Shown: positions 60,035-64,000 of the stretch, piece by piece
Layout: each line of letters begins with the position of its first letter
Numbering within the stretch: position 1 is the first letter of the stretch
Source: Gimesia sp.
GTDB taxonomy: Bacteria; Planctomycetota; Planctomycetia; Planctomycetales; Planctomycetaceae
NCBI RefSeq assembly: GCF_040219335.1
Contig: NZ_JAVJSQ010000005.1
Coordinates: 248,001 to 312,000 of the forward strand
Reading direction: 5' to 3'
DNA: 64,000 nt
Translations under genes and position numbers: made by a program
Notes under the pieces: generated by a model
Seen by the model: the letters and a program-made list of their open reading frames with translations, nothing else
Told to the model about the DNA's origin: nothing
Databases searched by the model: none

Positions 60035-61516
60035 ATGTTTAATTCACCCCAGATGAACCGTCGCACGTTTTTAAACGACACCGGCATGGGAATGACGGGT
60101 ATGGCGCTCTCTTCGCTCCTATTTCAGGAAGGCGAACTGCAGGCTGCGGAAGCGGGACTGGTTCCTCACATGGTGCCGCGCGCCAAGTCGGTGATCTGGA
60201 TCTTTCTGATTGGTGGTCTCAGTCACCTGGAAAGTTTGGATCCGAAGCCGGCACTCAATAAATATGCCGGGAAGTCGATTGATGAAACTCCCTACGCAGA
60301 ATCAGTGTTGAATAAGGACAAGATCAACAAGATCCTGCTCGACCCGTCCAAGCAGAAACGTGAAGTTTTCAAAGCCATTATGCCTTTGCAGACAGGCTAT
60401 AAAAAATATGGCGAAAGTGGTCTGGAAATCAGCGACTGGTTCCCGAATCTGGGGACCTGTGCGGATGACCTGACGCTGGTTCGCTCCATGTGGACGATCG
60501 ACAACAACCATGGTGCCCAACTGACCTATCATACCGGCCGCAAAATTACGGAAGGTGCCTTTCCGACCGTGGGTTCCTGGGTCAGTTATGGTCTGGGAAC
60601 GGCCAACCAGAATCTGCCGCACTATGTCGTGCTGGGGAACCCGAGCGCTGACTGTTGTGGCGCCGCCTGGACACACGGTTCTTCTTATTTGGGGCCGGAA
60701 CATGCGGGTGTCCGGATGGAAGTGGATCCGAAAGATCCGCTCTCGTTTGTGCGCTCTGCTGATGATTCATTGACTCCCTCGGAACAGCAGGAAATGTTCG
60801 GCCTGCTGGGGAAACTGAACCGACACGCCGGAATTCAATACCCGGATGATAAAAACCTGAAAGCACGGATCAAGTCATACGAGCTTGCTTTCCAGATGCA
60901 GTCCGCCGTTCCCGAAGTCATGGCTTTTGAAGAAGAGTCACAGCATGTGCAGGAGCTGTATGGTCTGAATCAGTCAACCACAAAAAGCTTCGGTGAGAAA
61001 TGTCTGGCGGCCCGGCGTCTGACCGAACGTGGTGTACGGTTCATCCAACTGTTTCATGGCTACCGTGGTAATGCCGGTGCCTGGGATTCTCATCGTGATA
61101 TTAAACGCCTGCATTCACAGCTTTCGGGGCAGGTCGATCAGCCGATTGCCGGTCTGATTAAAGACCTCAAGCAGCGTGGTCTGCTGGATGAGACCATGAT
61201 TGTGATCGGCTCTGAATTCGGACGAACCCCTGGTGCAGAACACCGTAATGGGAACAGCAGTGTCCAGGGGACAGGCCGCGATCATCATCCTCATGGATTT
61301 AGTGTGGCGATGGCCGGTGGCGGAATTAAAGGAGGCCACATTCATGGTGCGACCGATGAACTCGGGTTCCACGCTGTCGAAGACAGGCACTATGTGACCG
61401 ACCTGCACGCCACGGTATTACACCAGATGGGCCTGGATACGACCCGGCTCAACTATCCCGGTAGACAGCGTCTGGAACGGGATTACGGCGAAGTGATCCA
61501 CGACATTATCAGTTAA
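60035..61516 (+). CDS. DUF1501 exported protein
   Basis: 493 residues from the ATG at 60035, with GGAAAG 7 bases upstream (an ATG at 60014 is longer). Tat-type leader MNRRTFLNDTGMGMTGMALS. DUF1501 marks: AKSVIWIFLIGGLSHLESLD, HGAQLTYHTGRKITEGAFPT, LYGLNQSTTKSFGEKCLAARR and IVIGSEFGRTPG. It lies directly after the cytochrome/DUF1549/DUF1553 gene and is probably co-exported with it. It shares the general layout of the 28840-30306 protein. Confidence 0.92.
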   Translation: MFNSPQMNRRTFLNDTGMGMTGMALSSLLFQEGELQAAEAGLVPHMVPRAKSVIWIFLIGGLSHLESLDPKPALNKYAGKSIDETPYAESVLNKDKINKILLDPSKQKREVFKAIMPLQTGYKKYGESGLEISDWFPNLGTCADDLTLVRSMWTIDNNHGAQLTYHTGRKITEGAFPTVGSWVSYGLGTANQNLPHYVVLGNPSADCCGAAWTHGSSYLGPEHAGVRMEVDPKDPLSFVRSADDSLTPSEQQEMFGLLGKLNRHAGIQYPDDKNLKARIKSYELAFQMQSAVPEVMAFEEESQHVQELYGLNQSTTKSFGEKCLAARRLTERGVRFIQLFHGYRGNAGAWDSHRDIKRLHSQLSGQVDQPIAGLIKDLKQRGLLDETMIVIGSEFGRTPGAEHRNGNSSVQGTGRDHHPHGFSVAMAGGGIKGGHIHGATDELGFHAVEDRHYVTDLHATVLHQMGLDTTRLNYPGRQRLERDYGEVIHDIIS

Positions 61517-61811
61517 GTCGGGCCCCATTGCTGGTTACGCTTGATTCCCGGGAGAGCATACGTCGGCAGATTGACGAGATCTGCTTGCAGGTGGTCTGAG
61601 CACAGCCTACACTATAGGTTTAATGCTGTTTCGATTGTTTTACTAATGTCCAGACCAGCATCCCTGCCTGAATTCTTATAGTCAGCTGTAACTTCTGCAG
61701 ACTCACGCCGCACTGATTTCAGCCGGAAAGATATGAGCTCAGATTCTTCAAACACGAGTTACAGCTGAGAGAGCAGCCCAGGGTGTCTGTCCTGTGAGGG
61801 GGAGGTAATCA

Positions 61812-64000
61812 ATGAGACTCGGGCTCGCGTCTGTTTTCTGTATTTGCCTGATCATCAGGCCCGTCTGGGGGGAGACCCCGATCCAGTTCAATCGGGATAT
61901 CAGACCGATTCTTTCGGACAAATGCTTTGCCTGCCACGGCCCGGATGAGAAAACACGGGAAGCCGATCTGCGTCTGGACGATCGTGATTCTGCGCTGCAT
62001 GACCTGGGAGGAACACGGGCGATTGTCGCCGGCAAGGCCGATGAGAGCGAACTGATCCACCGCATCACTGCCAGCGATGAAAGCCTGTTGATGCCCCCGG
62101 CTGAGCATGGCAAGCCTTTGAGCAAGGCTGAAATTGAACTGCTGCGGAAGTGGATCAATCAGGGGGCAGCCTACCAGCGGCACTGGTCCCTGACACCCTT
62201 GGTAAAGCCTGCTGTGCCTGAGCTGAATGAGAAGCAGACTCTGCATCCGATTGACGCTTTCATCCAGCAACAACTCAAGGAAAATGGATTTGCTCCTTCA
62301 CCGGAGGCGGAGCCGAGAACGCTGGTCCGCCGCCTGTCTTTTGATCTGACCGGACTGCCTCCCGATCCATCGGTAGTGGCAGCCTATACTGCGCATCCAG
62401 ACGACGCAGCATACGAAAAACTGGTGGATGACTATCTGGATTCTCCCCATTATGGTGAGCGACTGGCACTCTACTGGCTGGATCTGGTGCGTTATGCGGA
62501 TTCTCTGGGGTATCACGGCGATCAGGTCAGGAGTGTGTCCCCGTATCGAGATTATGTCATCAACGCGTTCAACAGCAATAAACCCTTCGATCAGTTTACG
62601 ATTGAGCAACTGGCAGGTGATCTGCTGCCTGAAGCTACGCTCTGGCAGAAGGTGGCTTCGACGTATAACCGGTTGAATCGTGCTTCTGGAGAAGGGGGAG
62701 TGCAACCTAAGGAATACCTGGCGAAATATTCTGCCGATCGAGTACGCACCACGGGCTCCGTCTGGCTTGGTTCCACGGTCGGGTGTGCGGAATGCCATGA
62801 TCACAAATTTGATCCTTTTACGACGAAAGACTTTTATCGGTTCGCTGCTTTTTTTGCGGACATTAAAGAGCAGGGGATTGTGAGTGGTGCCCGACACATC
62901 GAGCAGTTGCCGGTGCCGAATCCGGAACAGGCTCGCCTGTCAAAAGAATTAGAGGCTGCAATCAAACAGGCGGAACAGAATTATAATCGGGAAACCCTCG
63001 AATTAACCGCCGCCCGACAGGAGTGGGAACAACAGGTCCAGGCCGATTTCGAGCGCTGGACACTGCTTAAGCCTCAGGAAGTGCGCTCAACAGGAGACGC
63101 GAAACTAAAAGTGCTCGAAGATGGCTCGATTCTGGCCAGTGGCAAGAATCCGGATCAGGATGAATATGTGCTGGAAATCAGCGACAGCCCGGTTCCTGTC
63201 ACAGGCCCCGTAGCGCTGAAACTGGAGCTGTTGCCTGATCCTTCTCTTCCTCGCAAGGGGCCGGGACGTGCTGGGAATGGGAACCTGGTGGTCAACGCAG
63301 TGCAGTTGATGGTGGGGAAGCAGAAAGTCAAATGGGAGAAAGCCGTCGCTGCTCATTCACAAAATGGGCACACTCCTCAGAATGTCGCTGAGGAATCTGG
63401 GACCGGCTGGGCGATTCTACCGCAAATTGGAAAACGGAATCACCTGCTGCTGTCAGGGACGGTTGCCGATTCCAGTGAGAAACGACCGGGAGAAGGGACT
63501 CCTTCCTGTCAGATTCGCATTATTCAGCGGCATGGAAACGGGCATAACCTGGGGCGGTTTCGATTGTTTATTTCCTCTGATTCGAGTGTGATTCAATCAG
63601 GATTCGCATTGTCTGATGAAATCCAGAAAGTGTTGAAAGTCAAACCTGAAGCGCGTTCCGCTGAACAGCAAAAACAACTGGATACTGCGTTTCGAGAATC
63701 AACACCACTGTTAAAAGAGAGCCGTGAACAACTGGCTCGATTAAGACAGCAGCAGGCGCAGTTAAAGAATCAGATTGTCACGACGCTGGCGACAACAGCC
63801 ACGACGCCGCGTACCATGCGGGTCCTGCCACGCGGAAACTGGATGGATGATTCCGGCGAAATTGTGGATCCCGGTGTGCCTCACTTTTTGTCACAGCTTG
63901 ATTTGCCGGAGAAGCAGCGGGCGACCCGCCTGGATCTGGCACGATGGATGACATCGCGCAAGAATCCGCTAGTAGCACGCACCTTTGTGAATCGACTGTG
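61812..64000 (+). CDS. Cytochrome c/DUF1549/DUF1553 exported protein, 3' truncated by window edge
   Basis: An open frame from the ATG at 61812 (GGAGG at 61801-61805) runs to the window end without a stop, 729 codons so far. Signal peptide LASVFCICLIIRPVWG. PSCyt1 with CFACHGPDEKTREADLRL; DUF1549 with RRLSFDLTGLPPDPSVV, YGERLALYWLDLVRYADS and CAECHDHKFDPF. A glutamine/glutamate-rich coiled coil and a beta domain (about 420-590) follow, then the start of DUF1553 (ARWMTSRKNPLVARTFVNR). The end of DUF1553 lies outside. It is the fourth such protein in the window, and its DUF1501 partner may follow beyond the edge. Confidence 0.92.
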   Translation, partial: MRLGLASVFCICLIIRPVWGETPIQFNRDIRPILSDKCFACHGPDEKTREADLRLDDRDSALHDLGGTRAIVAGKADESELIHRITASDESLLMPPAEHGKPLSKAEIELLRKWINQGAAYQRHWSLTPLVKPAVPELNEKQTLHPIDAFIQQQLKENGFAPSPEAEPRTLVRRLSFDLTGLPPDPSVVAAYTAHPDDAAYEKLVDDYLDSPHYGERLALYWLDLVRYADSLGYHGDQVRSVSPYRDYVINAFNSNKPFDQFTIEQLAGDLLPEATLWQKVASTYNRLNRASGEGGVQPKEYLAKYSADRVRTTGSVWLGSTVGCAECHDHKFDPFTTKDFYRFAAFFADIKEQGIVSGARHIEQLPVPNPEQARLSKELEAAIKQAEQNYNRETLELTAARQEWEQQVQADFERWTLLKPQEVRSTGDAKLKVLEDGSILASGKNPDQDEYVLEISDSPVPVTGPVALKLELLPDPSLPRKGPGRAGNGNLVVNAVQLMVGKQKVKWEKAVAAHSQNGHTPQNVAEESGTGWAILPQIGKRNHLLLSGTVADSSEKRPGEGTPSCQIRIIQRHGNGHNLGRFRLFISSDSSVIQSGFALSDEIQKVLKVKPEARSAEQQKQLDTAFRESTPLLKESREQLARLRQQQAQLKNQIVTTLATTATTPRTMRVLPRGNWMDDSGEIVDPGVPHFLSQLDLPEKQRATRLDLARWMTSRKNPLVARTFVNRL

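Noticed and set aside
28840-61516. DUF1501 proteins as active sulfatases
   Set aside because: They share the general fold class, but the sulfatase Cys/Ser-x-Pro-x-Arg formylglycine motif is not visible, so I keep the neutral family name.

Overview
The window (about 50% G+C) reads as a chromosomal segment of a planctomycete. A Gimesia-like member of the Planctomycetaceae is my best guess from gene content; no rRNA or other phylogenetic marker is present. The clearest signs are four large secreted cytochrome-c/DUF1549/DUF1553 proteins paired with three DUF1501 proteins, a gene set characteristic of Planctomycetes. Hybrid sensor kinases, an OprO/P-like porin, a sialidase-like exported protein, a PPC-domain protein and a PQQ-like beta-propeller membrane protein fit the same picture. 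I saw no tRNA, rRNA, CRISPR array, transposase or prophage gene.

Layout. 1-4632: 3' part of a hybrid histidine kinase, then a Pmp3-type small membrane protein and an RCK_C membrane protein. 4667-12846 (minus): a tightly packed five-gene operon with a MoxR AAA+ ATPase, a degenerate-vWA/beta-propeller protein, a second large beta-propeller protein and two smaller partners. It matches the MoxR-vWA-beta-propeller (bpX) ternary systems predicted to act in biological conflict. 13217-20975: a lipid or polyketide locus made of two converging operons. The plus operon encodes a methyltransferase, an FAD oxidoreductase and a type III polyketide synthase. The minus operon encodes a YceI protein, a methyltransferase, an ICMT/NnrU-like membrane protein and an MMPL/RND exporter. 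A BlaI/MecI-type repressor (21232-21603) lies beside it, and a nearly identical 18-bp inverted-repeat site (16/18 bases) sits upstream of both operons. I infer that the repressor controls the whole locus.

21604-24071 holds a beta-carbonic anhydrase and an unusually structured non-coding stretch. 23350-23676 folds into several long hairpins inside a long-range helix and ends in a strong intrinsic terminator, so it is a candidate new structured RNA. 24072-28772: porin, then a sensor kinase and sigma-54-type response regulator behind a near-consensus sigma-70 promoter. 28840-34643 (minus): DUF1501, cytochrome/DUF1549/DUF1553 and an Nramp-like transporter without the canonical metal motifs. 34862-41557: sialidase-like protein, SRPBCC protein, an SDR lacking the catalytic tyrosine, a cytochrome c, an exported hypothetical, a HEAT-repeat protein and a PQQ-like propeller protein.

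41959-47735: a 1372-residue hybrid kinase translationally coupled to an unusual fusion of a response-regulator receiver domain with a glutamate/leucine-type dehydrogenase. This suggests phosphorelay control of amino-acid deamination. 47784-64000: three further planctomycete cytochrome/DUF1549/DUF1553 loci with DUF1501 partners, a PPC-domain protein, an FAD oxidoreductase and a Gfo/Idh/MocA oxidoreductase. The last gene runs off the window. Start sites were revised from the longest frame where a Shine-Dalgarno sequence, stop-start overlap or signal peptide favoured an internal codon.
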